NCBI RefSeq assembly: GCF_048020265.1
Contig: NZ_CP171843.1
Location: 3,013,337-3,077,336, forward strand
Source: Limnohabitans_A sp048020265
GTDB lineage: Bacteria > Pseudomonadota > Gammaproteobacteria > Burkholderiales > Burkholderiaceae_C
Reading direction: 5' to 3'
DNA: 64,000 nt
The notes below the pieces were generated by a model. That model saw nothing but the letters and a program-made list of their open reading frames with translations. It did no database searches and was not told the DNA's origin. A program made the position numbers and the translations under genes. Within the stretch, counting starts at the first letter, position 1; every line of letters starts with the position of its first letter. Below are positions 22,488-31,052 of this stretch, one piece after another.

Positions 22488-23066
22488 TCAGGGTGCGACG
22501 GCTTCGATGGCGATGTCGATGCGCACCTCGTCACCCACGTAAGGTGCGAATTTGCCGGCGTTGAACTCGGTGCGCTTGATGGTGGTGAACGCGTTGGCGC
22601 CCAAAGCGGGTTTTTTCATCATCGGGTGGGGCATGGCCAGGAAGTTGGTTACCTGCAGGGTCACGGGCTTGGTCACGCCTTTGATGGTCAGGTTGCCTTC
22701 GATGGCCTTGGGCTTGTCGCCTTCAAACACCACCTTGGTCGACTTGAAGGTCGCGGTGGGGAACTTGGCGGTGTCCAAAAAGTCTTCGCCCTGGATGTGG
22801 CCGTTGAAATCGGCAAAACCGGTGTTGACCGACTTCATGTCGATGGTGATGTCGACCGAGCCGGTCTTGGCTTCGGCGTCAAACACCACTTTGCCGCTGG
22901 TGTTGCTGAAGCTGCTCAGCTGTGTGGACAGACCGAAGTGCGAGTACGAGAAGCGTGGGTAGGTGTGTGAGCCATCCACGTTGTAGGTCACGGGTGCAGC
23001 CAGGGCCGAGCCTGCGGCCACCGATGCGAAGGCCAAAGCGGCGGCGAGTTTTTTGAAAGATGTCAT
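22488..23066 (-). CDS. YceI-family periplasmic lipid-binding-type protein (first copy)
   Basis: This 192-residue protein has a signal peptide ending at SALA-APV and the YceI lipocalin-like pattern: an early VDGSHTYPRFSYSHFG, then FPTATFKST and GNLTIKGVTKPVTL. YceI proteins are small periplasmic beta-barrels that bind isoprenoid-type lipids; the exact role is unknown. The start at 23066 gives a proper signal peptide and has AGGAG 8 nt upstream. It is the last gene of a three-gene minus-strand run with a second YceI gene and a cytochrome b561. Confidence 0.88.
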   Translation of the reverse strand: MTSFKKLAAALAFASVAAGSALAAPVTYNVDGSHTYPRFSYSHFGLSTQLSSFSNTSGKVVFDAEAKTGSVDITIDMKSVNTGFADFNGHIQGEDFLDTAKFPTATFKSTKVVFEGDKPKAIEGNLTIKGVTKPVTLQVTNFLAMPHPMMKKPALGANAFTTIKRTEFNAGKFAPYVGDEVRIDIAIEAVAP

Positions 23067-23127
23067 GAGAAAGCTCCTGTTGAAAAAGAAAGGTTGAGAA
23101 ACGGAAACGTTGGATCTGTTTTGCGGC

Positions 23128-23694
23128 TTATTTGCCTTGGGACGCGGTGATCGAAAAGTTGACCTGGATGTCGTTGGCCACCACATCGAACTTGGCCCAC
23201 ATGCCTTCGCCAATGCTGTAGTCGGCACGCTTGAGCGTGAAGCCGCCTGTCAGCAGGCCATCCTTGCCCTGGGGCGTGTGCTTGAGGGGAAACTTCACCT
23301 CTCGGCTTTGGCCCTTGATGCTCAGCGTGCCGAGCACTTCGTATTGGTTGGGCGCGGTTTGTTTGATCTGTTTGCTCACAAACTGGGCTTTGGGGAAAGC
23401 GGCCGTGTTGAACCAAGACTTGGTCACGACTTCCTGATCGGCTTCGCCCGATCCGGTATCCACGCTGGCCAGTTCGACCTCGAAACTGGCTTTGCCTTGT
23501 TCGGCCTTGGCCGGGTCAAAGTTGACTTGCGCGGCGAACTTTTTGAAGCGCCCATCGGCGCTCACGCCCATCTGTTTGAACTGGAAATTGATGCTGCTTT
23601 TGGCAGGCACGATGGATTGGTAAGGCGCGGCTTGCACTTGCGAGGCGAGCGCGGCGGCCGACAGGGCCAGGAGGGATTTCAAAACGGTGTTCAT
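23128..23694 (-). CDS. YceI-family periplasmic protein (second copy)
   Basis: This 188-residue YceI protein has a signal peptide cleaved after SQVQA. The core contains SSINFQFKQMGVSADGRF, a FPKAQFVS motif and the typical LSIKGQSREVKFPL strand. It is clearly diverged from the neighbour at 22488, so the pair is an old duplication or two subtypes. Next to a cytochrome b561 gene, YceI proteins are thought to carry or protect a redox-linked lipid such as a quinone; this is inference from context. Confidence 0.88.
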   Translation of the reverse strand: MNTVLKSLLALSAAALASQVQAAPYQSIVPAKSSINFQFKQMGVSADGRFKKFAAQVNFDPAKAEQGKASFEVELASVDTGSGEADQEVVTKSWFNTAAFPKAQFVSKQIKQTAPNQYEVLGTLSIKGQSREVKFPLKHTPQGKDGLLTGGFTLKRADYSIGEGMWAKFDVVANDIQVNFSITASQGK

Positions 23695-23737
23695 GGGGTT
23701 CCTTTTTTATGGGCGTTGAGCGTTCGGCGTTCGGCTT

Positions 23738-24268
23738 TCAGCGGGCCGGCAACATGCGGCGCAGCGTATCGTCTTTGTGCACAAGGTGGTGCCACAGCGC
23801 TGCCGCTGCATGGCCTGCGATCAAGAGCAGCAAGCCCACATTCAAAGCCCAGTGCAGCTGGGCCAGTTGATCGCCCAGCGCCTTGTCCTTGCCGATCAGG
23901 TCGGGGATGGGCAGCACGCCGAACCAGATGGTCTGAAAGCCTTTGGCCGAGCTCATCAACCAGCCACTCAAGGGGATGGCGATCATCAGTGCATAAAGCA
24001 GAAAGTGCCCAATGTGTGCTGCCCATTGCATGGGCGCCGACAGGCTGTCCGGCAGTGCGGGTGGGCGGTGGGTGATGCGCCAGGCCAGGCGCAGCCAGAC
24101 CAGTGCGAACACCGTGACCCCGGCCCATTTGTGCCAGGAGTAGTACTGCAGCTTTTCGGGCGACAGGGGCAGGTCGCTCATGTAAAAGCCCAGGGCCAGC
24201 AGGCCGAAAATCATCAGTGCCATCAGCCAGTGCAGGCTTTTGGCGGTGCGGGTGTAGTGCGTGTTCAT
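23738..24268 (-). CDS. Cytochrome b561 family membrane protein
   Basis: This 176-residue protein has four predicted membrane helices and the expected haem-ligand histidines: SLHWLM in helix 1, YYSWHKWAG in helix 2, HIGHFLLY in helix 3 and HAAAALWHHL in helix 4. Family members are di-haem b-type cytochromes that pass electrons between quinol and a periplasmic acceptor. It leads the operon with the two YceI genes. The ATG at 24268 is preferred; a TTG nine bases upstream is also possible. Confidence 0.85.
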   Translation of the reverse strand: MNTHYTRTAKSLHWLMALMIFGLLALGFYMSDLPLSPEKLQYYSWHKWAGVTVFALVWLRLAWRITHRPPALPDSLSAPMQWAAHIGHFLLYALMIAIPLSGWLMSSAKGFQTIWFGVLPIPDLIGKDKALGDQLAQLHWALNVGLLLLIAGHAAAALWHHLVHKDDTLRRMLPAR

Positions 24269-24295
24269 GCGGTGCAATCTCTTGAAAAGTTCGGC

Positions 24296-25081
24296 TCAGT
24301 GGAAGGCGTAGCCGTCCATGGCGATGACGTGGTCACTGATGCCCCGGAAAAATGCTTCGGGTTGCGCATCGGCTCCCGCCGCGCCCAGGGCGGTGAACAG
24401 CGGCAGCAGGTGCTCGTCGCTGGGGTGGGCACGCTGGCCAGCCGCTTGTTGGCGGTAGGCCAACAGGCCGGGCACATCGCGCTCGGTCATGTGGGCGTGG
24501 ATCCAGTCGGCAAAAGTCTGCACATAAGCGGGTGTGGCCCCGCCTTGCATGCGCACCACCATGAAGTCGCGCAGGTTGTGCGTGATGTTGCCGGAGGCCA
24601 GCACCAAAATGCCTTGCTGCGCCAGACCGGCCAGCGCCTGGCCCACGCGGTAGGCGTGTTCGGGGCCCAGGTGGCTTTGCACCGACAGGGGCACCACCGG
24701 CACGTCGGCGTCGGGGAACATCTGGCGCAGCGGAATCCAGGCGCCGTGGTCCAGGCCGCGCTGGGCGTCTTGCGCCACGGGCAGGCCAGCTGCTTGCAGG
24801 GCGGTCACCACTTGGGCGGCCACTTCGGGGCAGCCGGTGGCGGGGTATTGCATCTCGTACAGGCGCGGGTCAAAGCCGCCAAAGTCGTGGATGGTCTCGG
24901 GTCGGGTGGCAAAACCGACCGTGGGCACCGCCGTTTCCCAGTGCGGGCTGACCACCACGATGGCGCGGGGCGTGCCCAGCTGCGCCACCACCTGCGTCAT
25001 GGCCGCGCCCGCCGCACCCGGATGCAGGGCAAACATGGGGGAGCCGTGGGGCACAAACAGGACAGAGCGTGGGGCGGTCAT
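24296..25081 (-). CDS. DODA-type extradiol aromatic ring-opening dioxygenase (YgiD-like)
   Basis: This protein of about 261 residues belongs to the LigB/DODA superfamily. Likely metal ligands are His in VPHGSPM, His in VVSPHWE and His in GLDHGAWIPL, with the downstream ASGNITHNL. Homologues cleave catechol-type rings, for example 4,5-cleavage of DOPA; the physiological substrate here is unknown. The ATG at 25081 is favoured, with a TTG at 25093 as an alternative; neither has a strong ribosome site. It lies 27 bp upstream of the cytochrome b561 gene on the same strand and could be the first gene of that operon. Confidence 0.82.
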   Translation of the reverse strand: MTAPRSVLFVPHGSPMFALHPGAAGAAMTQVVAQLGTPRAIVVVSPHWETAVPTVGFATRPETIHDFGGFDPRLYEMQYPATGCPEVAAQVVTALQAAGLPVAQDAQRGLDHGAWIPLRQMFPDADVPVVPLSVQSHLGPEHAYRVGQALAGLAQQGILVLASGNITHNLRDFMVVRMQGGATPAYVQTFADWIHAHMTERDVPGLLAYRQQAAGQRAHPSDEHLLPLFTALGAAGADAQPEAFFRGISDHVIAMDGYAFH

Positions 25082-25404
25082 GGTGGTGGGCAATACAAAG
25101 TTCGGTACAAGTCCGGGTTAAAGGGGTGGCGCCAAAACAGGCTTGGGTGCCACCGATGGATCGAACTTTAGGCGCTTCAATCGATTATAAAAAGTGGCAA
25201 ATCTACAAATGCTTGTTGCACCGACTGCAACAATTGAAGGGCAGAACAGCTTTGGGTGGGTAATCAGTAGGGGGCTGTCCCTGCGCGGAATGCCGGTGTT
25301 TGTAGGAGGCTGCCCCTGCGGTCGAACGGTTGCAGTGGCCGGGGCATGCGTTCGCGAGCGTGGGCTCGCTCCCACCATGAACATGTGGGCGCGGGGGGGC
25401 GGCC
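25082..25404. other. Intergenic region with REP-like repeats
   Basis: This 323-bp gap has no convincing gene. The part next to the dioxygenase gene should hold its promoter. The part from 25267 to 25375 holds three short palindrome-like elements listed separately. Confidence 0.5.
25267..25375. repeat. REP-like repeat cluster (two direct GTAG-headed elements, one inverted GTGG-headed)
   Basis: Two similar elements on the plus strand begin with GTAGG and share most of the next 15 bases (25267-25289 and 25302-25324). A third element on the opposite strand (25375-25351) begins GTGGGA and forms a 6-bp stem (GCGAGC/GCTCGC). A GTAG or GTGG head followed by a palindrome is the hallmark of REP elements mobilised by RAYT transposases. 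No RAYT gene is in the window. Confidence 0.55.
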
Positions 25405-26295
25405 TCAGGCCTTGAGTGCGCCCTTGGCCAGCTGGCCCACCAGCTCTGGCAGCAGGGTTTGCGGATCGACCGCCTGGCAGGCCGCAGCCAGCGTGGCCTG
25501 CATGGCTTTGGCTGCGGCGTCATGCGAACCAGTCTCGTGCGCCATGTCGGCGTAGTAGCCCAGATCCTTGAGGGCGTTGGCCATCGAAAAACGCAGGCCC
25601 GAAGTTTCGCCGCGCAGCAGGTAGGGCTTGAGGCGCTCCAGCGCCGCACCCCAGCCACCGCCTTTTTCCAGCACCTCGACAAACACCGCGTCGTCGATGC
25701 CCGAGCGGCGTGCGCAGGCCGCCGCTTCTGCCAGCAGCGTGACCGAGCCGAGCGAGACGAAGTTGTGCAGCAGCTTCATGCTGTGGCCAGCGCTCACGCC
25801 ACCGGCATGCACGATGTTTTCGGCAAAGGTGGACAGCAGGGGGCGCACTTCTTCGAGCAGCGCCGCGTCCCCACCGATCAGCAGGTTCAGGCGGCCTTGC
25901 ATGGCTTCGTTGGGGGTGCGGGTCATGGCCGCGTCCATGAAGCGCACGCCCTGCTGGGCCAGCGTGGCCGCCACCTGCTGGGTGGACGCGGGGATGCTGG
26001 TGGAGCAGTCGATCACCGTCATGCCTGCGCGCAAGCCCGCCAGCAGGCCGGTGTCGCCCGCTAGGATGGCCTCGACCTGCGCCGAGCCGTTGACGCACAG
26101 GATGACGATGTCGCTGGCTTGGGCCACGGCTTGGGCGGTCGGCGCGGTGCTTGCACCTGCGGCGATCAGGTCACCCAGCGGCTGGTTGCCCGGGTGCTCC
26201 ATGGCGGTGAGCGCGAAGCCTTTTTTGACGATGTTGGTGGCGATGCCCAGGCCCATCAGGCCCAGGCCGATCATGCCGATGCGGGGGTTTTGCAT
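25405..26295 (-). CDS. NAD(P)-dependent oxidoreductase, 3-hydroxyisobutyrate dehydrogenase family
   Basis: This 296-residue protein has an N-terminal Rossmann fold (IGMIGLGLMGLGIATN), the family DxATM-like segment FMDAAMTRTPNEA, and the catalytic lysine motif GHSMKLLHNF. Family members oxidise beta-hydroxyacids such as 3-hydroxyisobutyrate, tartronate semialdehyde or related compounds; the substrate cannot be read from sequence. Its stop-to-start gap to the upstream aldehyde dehydrogenase is only 18 bp, so both are probably one operon acting on a hydroxyacid/aldehyde pair. Confidence 0.85.
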   Translation of the reverse strand: MQNPRIGMIGLGLMGLGIATNIVKKGFALTAMEHPGNQPLGDLIAAGASTAPTAQAVAQASDIVILCVNGSAQVEAILAGDTGLLAGLRAGMTVIDCSTSIPASTQQVAATLAQQGVRFMDAAMTRTPNEAMQGRLNLLIGGDAALLEEVRPLLSTFAENIVHAGGVSAGHSMKLLHNFVSLGSVTLLAEAAACARRSGIDDAVFVEVLEKGGGWGAALERLKPYLLRGETSGLRFSMANALKDLGYYADMAHETGSHDAAAKAMQATLAAACQAVDPQTLLPELVGQLAKGALKA

Positions 26296-26313
26296 GTGAG
26301 GCTCCAGCGGCGT

Positions 26314-27747
26314 TCAGCCGTGTTTGATGGTGACGGTCTTGAGCGTGGTGAAGCTGTACAGCGCTTCAAAGCCTTTTTCGCGGCCATGGCCACTGGCCTT
26401 GACGCCGCCAAACGGCAACTCGATGCCGCCGCCCGCGCCGTAGTTGTTGACGAAGACCTGACCGCTTTGCAGGCGACGCGCCATGCGCAGCTGGCGTCCG
26501 CCGTCTTGCGTCCACAAGGCAGCGGCCAGGCCGTATTCCGTGCCGTTGGCCAGTTCGATGGCGTGGTCTTCGTCGTCAAAGGGGCTGATGGCCAGCACCG
26601 GGCCGAAGATTTCTTCTTGCGCGATGCGGTGTTCGATCGGCACGTCGCGGATCAGCGTAGGCACCTGGTAAAAGCCCCCTTTTGGCGCTTCGGGCACCAG
26701 CTGGCCTTGCGCGGCGATCGGCAGGCCATCGCTCTTGGCCAGCTCCACGAAGCTGCGCACGCGCTGCATCTGCGACTCGCGGATCAGCGGGCCGCAGCTC
26801 AGGTCCATCGCGGCCGGGCCGGTGCGGGTGGCGGCAAAGGCTTTCGCCAGGCGCTCGACCACCGCTTCGTACACCGGGCGGTGCACCAGTGCGCGGCTGC
26901 CGGCCGAGCAGGTCTGGCCCGCGTTTTGCACGATGGCGTTGGTCACCACCGTGGTCATGGCGTCCATGTCGGCATCACCAAAAATGATCTGTGGCGACTT
27001 GCCGCCCAGCTCCAGCGTCACGGGCGCATGGTGCTCGGCCGCAGCTTGCACCACCAGCTGGCCCACGCGGGGCGAGCCGGTGAACGACACATGGTCCACG
27101 CCCGGGTGGCGCACGAGCAGGTCACCCGCTTCGTGGCCGTAGCCGGTGACGATGTTCAGCGCCCCGGCCGGAAAGCCCACCTCGGCCGCCATCTCGGCCA
27201 CACGCATGATCGACAGGCAGGCGTCTTCGGCGGGCTTGACCACGCAGGCATTGCCCACCGCCAGCGAGGCCGCTACGCTGCGGCCAAAAATCTGCAGCGG
27301 GTAGTTCCACGGGATCACATGGCCTGTCACGCCAAACGGTTCGCGCAGGGTGAACACGGTGTGGCCGTTGTAGAAGGGGATGGTCTCGCCCATCAGCTTG
27401 TCGGCAGCCCCGGCATAGAACTCGAAATAACGGGCCACGGCCGTGACATCGCCACGCGCCAGGGTGGTGGGTTTGCCGCAGTCGCGTGACTCGATGGCGG
27501 CCAGCTCGTCGATGTGCGCCAGCATGTGCTGGGCCAGGCGTTGCAACAGGCGCCCGCGCTCGGTGGCGCTCAGGCGGCCCCAGTCGCCTTGGAAGGCGTC
27601 GCGCGCGGCGTGCACGGCGCGGTCGATGTCGGCCGCGTTGCCTCGGGCGATGGCGTCAAATGGCTCGCCGGTAGACGGGTCGATGACCGGGATGTCTTGG
27701 CCCGATGCGGGGGCGACGTGCTGGTTGGCGATGTAGTGCAGTTTCAT
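26314..27747 (-). CDS. NAD-dependent aldehyde dehydrogenase
   Basis: This 477-residue enzyme has all the catalytic elements of the aldehyde dehydrogenase superfamily: the PWNYP loop with Asn148, the general base Glu246 in LELGGKSP, and the nucleophile Cys280 in NAGQTCSAGSR. It should oxidise an aldehyde to an acid in the cytoplasm; the closest sequence flavour is betaine-aldehyde or gamma-aminobutyraldehyde type, but specificity is uncertain. It is transcribed away from the LysR gene at 27826, which is the likely regulator. Confidence 0.88.
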   Translation of the reverse strand: MKLHYIANQHVAPASGQDIPVIDPSTGEPFDAIARGNAADIDRAVHAARDAFQGDWGRLSATERGRLLQRLAQHMLAHIDELAAIESRDCGKPTTLARGDVTAVARYFEFYAGAADKLMGETIPFYNGHTVFTLREPFGVTGHVIPWNYPLQIFGRSVAASLAVGNACVVKPAEDACLSIMRVAEMAAEVGFPAGALNIVTGYGHEAGDLLVRHPGVDHVSFTGSPRVGQLVVQAAAEHHAPVTLELGGKSPQIIFGDADMDAMTTVVTNAIVQNAGQTCSAGSRALVHRPVYEAVVERLAKAFAATRTGPAAMDLSCGPLIRESQMQRVRSFVELAKSDGLPIAAQGQLVPEAPKGGFYQVPTLIRDVPIEHRIAQEEIFGPVLAISPFDDEDHAIELANGTEYGLAAALWTQDGGRQLRMARRLQSGQVFVNNYGAGGGIELPFGGVKASGHGREKGFEALYSFTTLKTVTIKHG

Positions 27748-27805
27748 GGGGCCGATCTCCGATATTTTTCATTCAGTTTACCGCTTGGTTTGGGACCACC
27801 CTGTC

Positions 27806-27826
27806 TTGTTGCAGAATCAGCAACAA
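27806..27826. promoter_or_regulatory. Palindromic operator, likely LysR-type binding site
   Basis: A perfect 7-bp inverted repeat TTGTTGC-N7-GCAACAA is centred at 27816 in the 78-bp divergent region. It contains the T-N11-A spacing of LysR boxes and overlaps the first base of the LysR start codon. The position suits autorepression and control of the divergent aldehyde dehydrogenase operon. Confidence 0.6.
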
Positions 27827-28713
27827 TGGACAAGCTCGATGCAATGCAAATCTTTGTGCGTGTGGCCGAAGCGGGCACATTCACCGCCGTGGCCGACCAG
27901 CTGCAGGTGGCCCGTTCGGTGATCACGCGCCAGATCGCGGCGCTGGAAAAGCACCTGCGCGTCAAGCTCATCACGCGCAGCACCCGCAGCCTGACCCTCA
28001 CGCCCGCAGGCGCGGCCTACCTCGAAAAGTGCCGTGTCATTCTGAACATGGTGGACGCCGCCGAGTCCAGCCTGGACGAAGAAAAAGCCGTGCCGCGCGG
28101 ACGCATTCGCCTGGGCCTGCCTCTGAGTTTTGGCCTGCAGCGGCTCATGCCCGCTCTGCTGCAGTTTGCCCAAGCGCAACCGCACATTGAGCTGTTGATG
28201 GACTTTTCGGACCAGCGGGCCAACCTGATCGAAGAGGGCATTGACCTGTCGATCCGCATCACCGCCGATCTGCAGCCCGGCGACATTGTGCGCAGCCTGG
28301 GGCATTGCCGATTGCTGACGCTGGCCTCGCCCGCCTACCTGTCTGAGCACGGCACCTTGCGCCACCCTGAAGAATTGCGCCACCACGAGTGCCTGGTTTA
28401 TTCGATGAGCCCCAAGGGGGCGAGCTGGCCCTACCGCGTTCAAGGCCAGTTGCAGTCCTTTGCGGTGCGTGGCCGCATCCAGGCCAACAACGGACTGGCC
28501 CTGGTGCAGGCCACCGCACAGGGCATGGGCATCACCCTGCAGCCCGACTTCATTGCCGAGCCTTTTTTGCAAAGCGGCGAAGTGGTCGAAATCCTGCAGG
28601 ACTTTGAGGCCCCACCCTTGGGCATTTACGCCGTCTTGCCCAGCAACCGCTACATCCCGCACCGGGTGAATGTGCTGATCGAGCACCTCTCGCTTGCCCT
28701 GCAAGGTGCATGA
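27826..28713 (+). CDS. LysR-family transcriptional regulator
   Basis: This 295-residue protein has the N-terminal winged helix-turn-helix of LysR proteins (residues ~1-60: MDKLDAMQIFVRVAEAGTFT, then RSVITRQIAALEKHLRVKL), followed by the effector-binding domain. The subgroup with MDKLxAMxxFVRVAE often controls neighbouring oxidoreductases. The start at 27826 matches the family; longer upstream in-frame starts are antisense to the aldehyde dehydrogenase. It probably regulates the divergent aldehyde and hydroxyacid dehydrogenase genes. Confidence 0.9.
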   Translation: MDKLDAMQIFVRVAEAGTFTAVADQLQVARSVITRQIAALEKHLRVKLITRSTRSLTLTPAGAAYLEKCRVILNMVDAAESSLDEEKAVPRGRIRLGLPLSFGLQRLMPALLQFAQAQPHIELLMDFSDQRANLIEEGIDLSIRITADLQPGDIVRSLGHCRLLTLASPAYLSEHGTLRHPEELRHHECLVYSMSPKGASWPYRVQGQLQSFAVRGRIQANNGLALVQATAQGMGITLQPDFIAEPFLQSGEVVEILQDFEAPPLGIYAVLPSNRYIPHRVNVLIEHLSLALQGA

Positions 28714-28805
28714 CCCTTCATTCCGTGCCGTGTCACAGTGTTGACGGCACGCGCCCGGTTTCCCGCCACAATGGCTTTTTTGTTTGTTTGCCCACTGGAC
28801 GCCTT

Positions 28806-30242
28806 ATGACTTACCCCCACACCCAACTCTTCATCAACGGCCAATGGTGCGATGCCGAAGGCGGCCGCACCCTGCCGGTGTTCAACCCTGCCACCGGCAC
28901 TGAAATCGGCCGCCTGGCCCATGCCGGCATCCCCGACCTGGAGCGGGCTGCGCAAGCCGCGCAAAAGGGTTTCGAGTTGTGGCGTGACACCCCCGCCAAC
29001 GAGCGCAGCGCGATCATGCGCAAGGCCGCTGCGCTGATGCGCGAACGCGCCCCGCAAATTGCCGAGTTGCTCACCCAAGAACAAGGCAAACCCTTGGCCG
29101 AAGCCAAGATCGAGGCCATGTCGGCGGCCGACATCATCGAGTGGTTTGCCGAAGAAGGCCGCCGCGTGTATGGCCGCATCGTGCCGCCACGCAACATCCA
29201 GGTGCAGCAGCAAGTCCTCAAGTTGCCCGTGGGCCCTGTGGCCGCCTTCACGCCCTGGAACTTCCCCATCAACCAGGCCGTGCGCAAGATGTCTGCCGCT
29301 TTGGCCACCGGCTGCTCCATCATTGTCAAAGCGCCCGAAGAAACGCCTGCAGCGCCCGCCGAGCTGATCCGCGCTTTCCATGATGCAGGCGTGCCCGCTG
29401 GCGTCATCGGCTTGGTCTACGGCACCCCCGCCGAGATCTCGAACTACCTGATCGCGCACCCGCTGATCCGCAAGATTACTTTCACCGGCTCCACGCCCGT
29501 GGGCAAGCAGTTGTCGGCCCTGGCGGGCCAGCACATGAAGCGCGTGACCATGGAGCTGGGTGGCCACGCCCCGGTCATCCTGGCCGAAGACGCCGACATC
29601 GCGCTGGCCCTGAAGACGGCCGGTGCGGCCAAGTTCCGCAACGCGGGCCAGGTCTGCATCTCGCCCACCCGCTTTTTGGTGCACCACAGCATTGCCGACG
29701 CCTTTGCCGAGCAGTTTGCCGCGCAGGCGCAGGCCCTGCAGGTGGGCGACGGCCTGGCCGCAGGCACGCAGATGGGGCCGCTGGCCAACGAGCGCCGCCT
29801 GGCCGCCATGCAGGCCATCGTGCAGGACGCCCGCGCCAAAGGTGCCAAGGTGCTCACGGGTGGTGAACGCATCGGCACACAAGGGAACTTCTTTGCGCCC
29901 ACGGTGCTCTCGCATGTGCCGCTCGATGCCGATGTGGTGGTCAACGAGCCCTTTGGCCCGATCGCCGCGATCCGCAGTTTCGAGAAGATCGAAGACGCGA
30001 TTGCCGAAGCCAACCGCCTGCCCTTTGGCCTGGCCGGTTACGCTTTCACCAACTCCATGAAAACCATGCACCAGCTCAGCCAGCGCCTGGACGTGGGCAT
30101 GCTCTGGGTCAACCAGCCCGCTGCGCCCTGGCCCGAGCTGCCTTTTGGTGGCATGAAGGATTCCGGTTATGGCTCCGAAGGCGGCCCCGAGGCGCTGGAG
30201 GCTTACCTCAACACCAAAACCGTGTCGATCTTCAACGCCTGA
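28806..30242 (+). CDS. NAD-dependent succinate-semialdehyde dehydrogenase-type aldehyde dehydrogenase
   Basis: This 478-residue aldehyde dehydrogenase has TPWNFP with Asn152, the general base Glu250 in MELGGHAP and the nucleophile Cys284 in NAGQVCISPTR. The NAGQVCxxPTR and GGMKDSGYGSEGG motifs match the GabD-like branch, but substrate range in this branch is wide (succinate semialdehyde, glutarate semialdehyde, others). It follows the LysR gene by 92 bp on the same strand and is 14 bp before pcp. It is not a close copy of the aldehyde dehydrogenase at 26314. Confidence 0.85.
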   Translation: MTYPHTQLFINGQWCDAEGGRTLPVFNPATGTEIGRLAHAGIPDLERAAQAAQKGFELWRDTPANERSAIMRKAAALMRERAPQIAELLTQEQGKPLAEAKIEAMSAADIIEWFAEEGRRVYGRIVPPRNIQVQQQVLKLPVGPVAAFTPWNFPINQAVRKMSAALATGCSIIVKAPEETPAAPAELIRAFHDAGVPAGVIGLVYGTPAEISNYLIAHPLIRKITFTGSTPVGKQLSALAGQHMKRVTMELGGHAPVILAEDADIALALKTAGAAKFRNAGQVCISPTRFLVHHSIADAFAEQFAAQAQALQVGDGLAAGTQMGPLANERRLAAMQAIVQDARAKGAKVLTGGERIGTQGNFFAPTVLSHVPLDADVVVNEPFGPIAAIRSFEKIEDAIAEANRLPFGLAGYAFTNSMKTMHQLSQRLDVGMLWVNQPAAPWPELPFGGMKDSGYGSEGGPEALEAYLNTKTVSIFNA

Positions 30243-30256
30243 AAGGCCTGGCGTTC

Positions 30257-30913
30257 ATGCGTGTCCTGGTCACGGGTTTCGAGCCCTTTGGTGGGCAAAG
30301 CCTCAACCCGTCCTGGGAGGTGGCCCGTGCCTTGCGGGGTGCGGTGATCGCTGGGGCGCAGGTCACGGCAGTGCAGTTGCCTTGCGTGTTTGCGCAGGCG
30401 CTGCCCGCTTTGCAACAAGCCCTGGCACCGCACCGCCCCGACATCGTGCTGGCGCTGGGCCAGGCTGAGGGGCGCTGTGATTTTTCGGTCGAGCGCGTGG
30501 CCATCAATGTCATGGACGCCCGCATCCCCGACAACGCAGGGGCCCAGCCCATCGATGTGCCGGTGATTGCGGGGGGACCGGCAGCCTACTTCAGCACCTT
30601 GCCCATCAAGTCTTTGGTGGCGGGTTTGAAGGCGGCGGGTTTTCCGGCCTCGGTGTCGCAAACGGCGGGCACCTTTGTCTGCAACCAGGTGTTTTATGCC
30701 CTGCAGCACAGGCTGGCAGGGCTGGGCGTGCATAGCGGTTTCATGCACTTACCGCTGTTGCCCGAGCAAGCCGCCCAGTGGCCTGGGCCAAGCTTGCCCA
30801 GCTGGCCCGCCGCTGTGCAGGTGGCAGGGGTGCAGCAGGCCCTGGCCTTGTTGGTGGCGCATCGGCAGCAAGGGCTGGGTGACGTCGCCATCAGCGGCGG
30901 CACGCTGAACTGA
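30257..30913 (+). CDS. pcp: Pyroglutamyl-peptidase I
   Basis: This 218-residue cysteine peptidase (family C15) removes N-terminal pyroglutamate from peptides. The start MRVLVTGFEPFGG is diagnostic. The catalytic triad is visible as Glu79 (DFSVERVAIN), Cys142 (TAGTFVCNQVFY) and His164 (SGFMHLPLLPEQ). The length fits the family. It begins 14 bp after the aldehyde dehydrogenase stop and is probably co-transcribed. Confidence 0.92.
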   Translation: MRVLVTGFEPFGGQSLNPSWEVARALRGAVIAGAQVTAVQLPCVFAQALPALQQALAPHRPDIVLALGQAEGRCDFSVERVAINVMDARIPDNAGAQPIDVPVIAGGPAAYFSTLPIKSLVAGLKAAGFPASVSQTAGTFVCNQVFYALQHRLAGLGVHSGFMHLPLLPEQAAQWPGPSLPSWPAAVQVAGVQQALALLVAHRQQGLGDVAISGGTLN

Positions 30914-30917
30914 TTAC

Positions 30918-30972
30918 CGCTTAACCGGTAAGCGCCGCAGGGTAGACGGTAGGCCCTGGCCGATAGACGGTA
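30918..30972. promoter_or_regulatory. Inverted repeat and 21-bp-spaced direct repeat upstream of cytochrome c gene
   Basis: CGCTTA-N5-TAAGCG is a perfect inverted repeat at 30918-30934, right after the pcp stop. The 9-mer TAGACGGTA then occurs twice, at 30943-30951 and 30964-30972, exactly 21 bp apart, so both copies face the same side of the helix. The direct repeat is a plausible dimer binding site for a response regulator. No factor can be assigned. Confidence 0.4.
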
Positions 30973-31052
30973 CCCGTTTGGGCGTGCCAACGCACAGACC
31001 TTGCGGGCCTGGGTCCCGATGATGAGGCTTTTGCAAAACAACAGGAGCCAAG

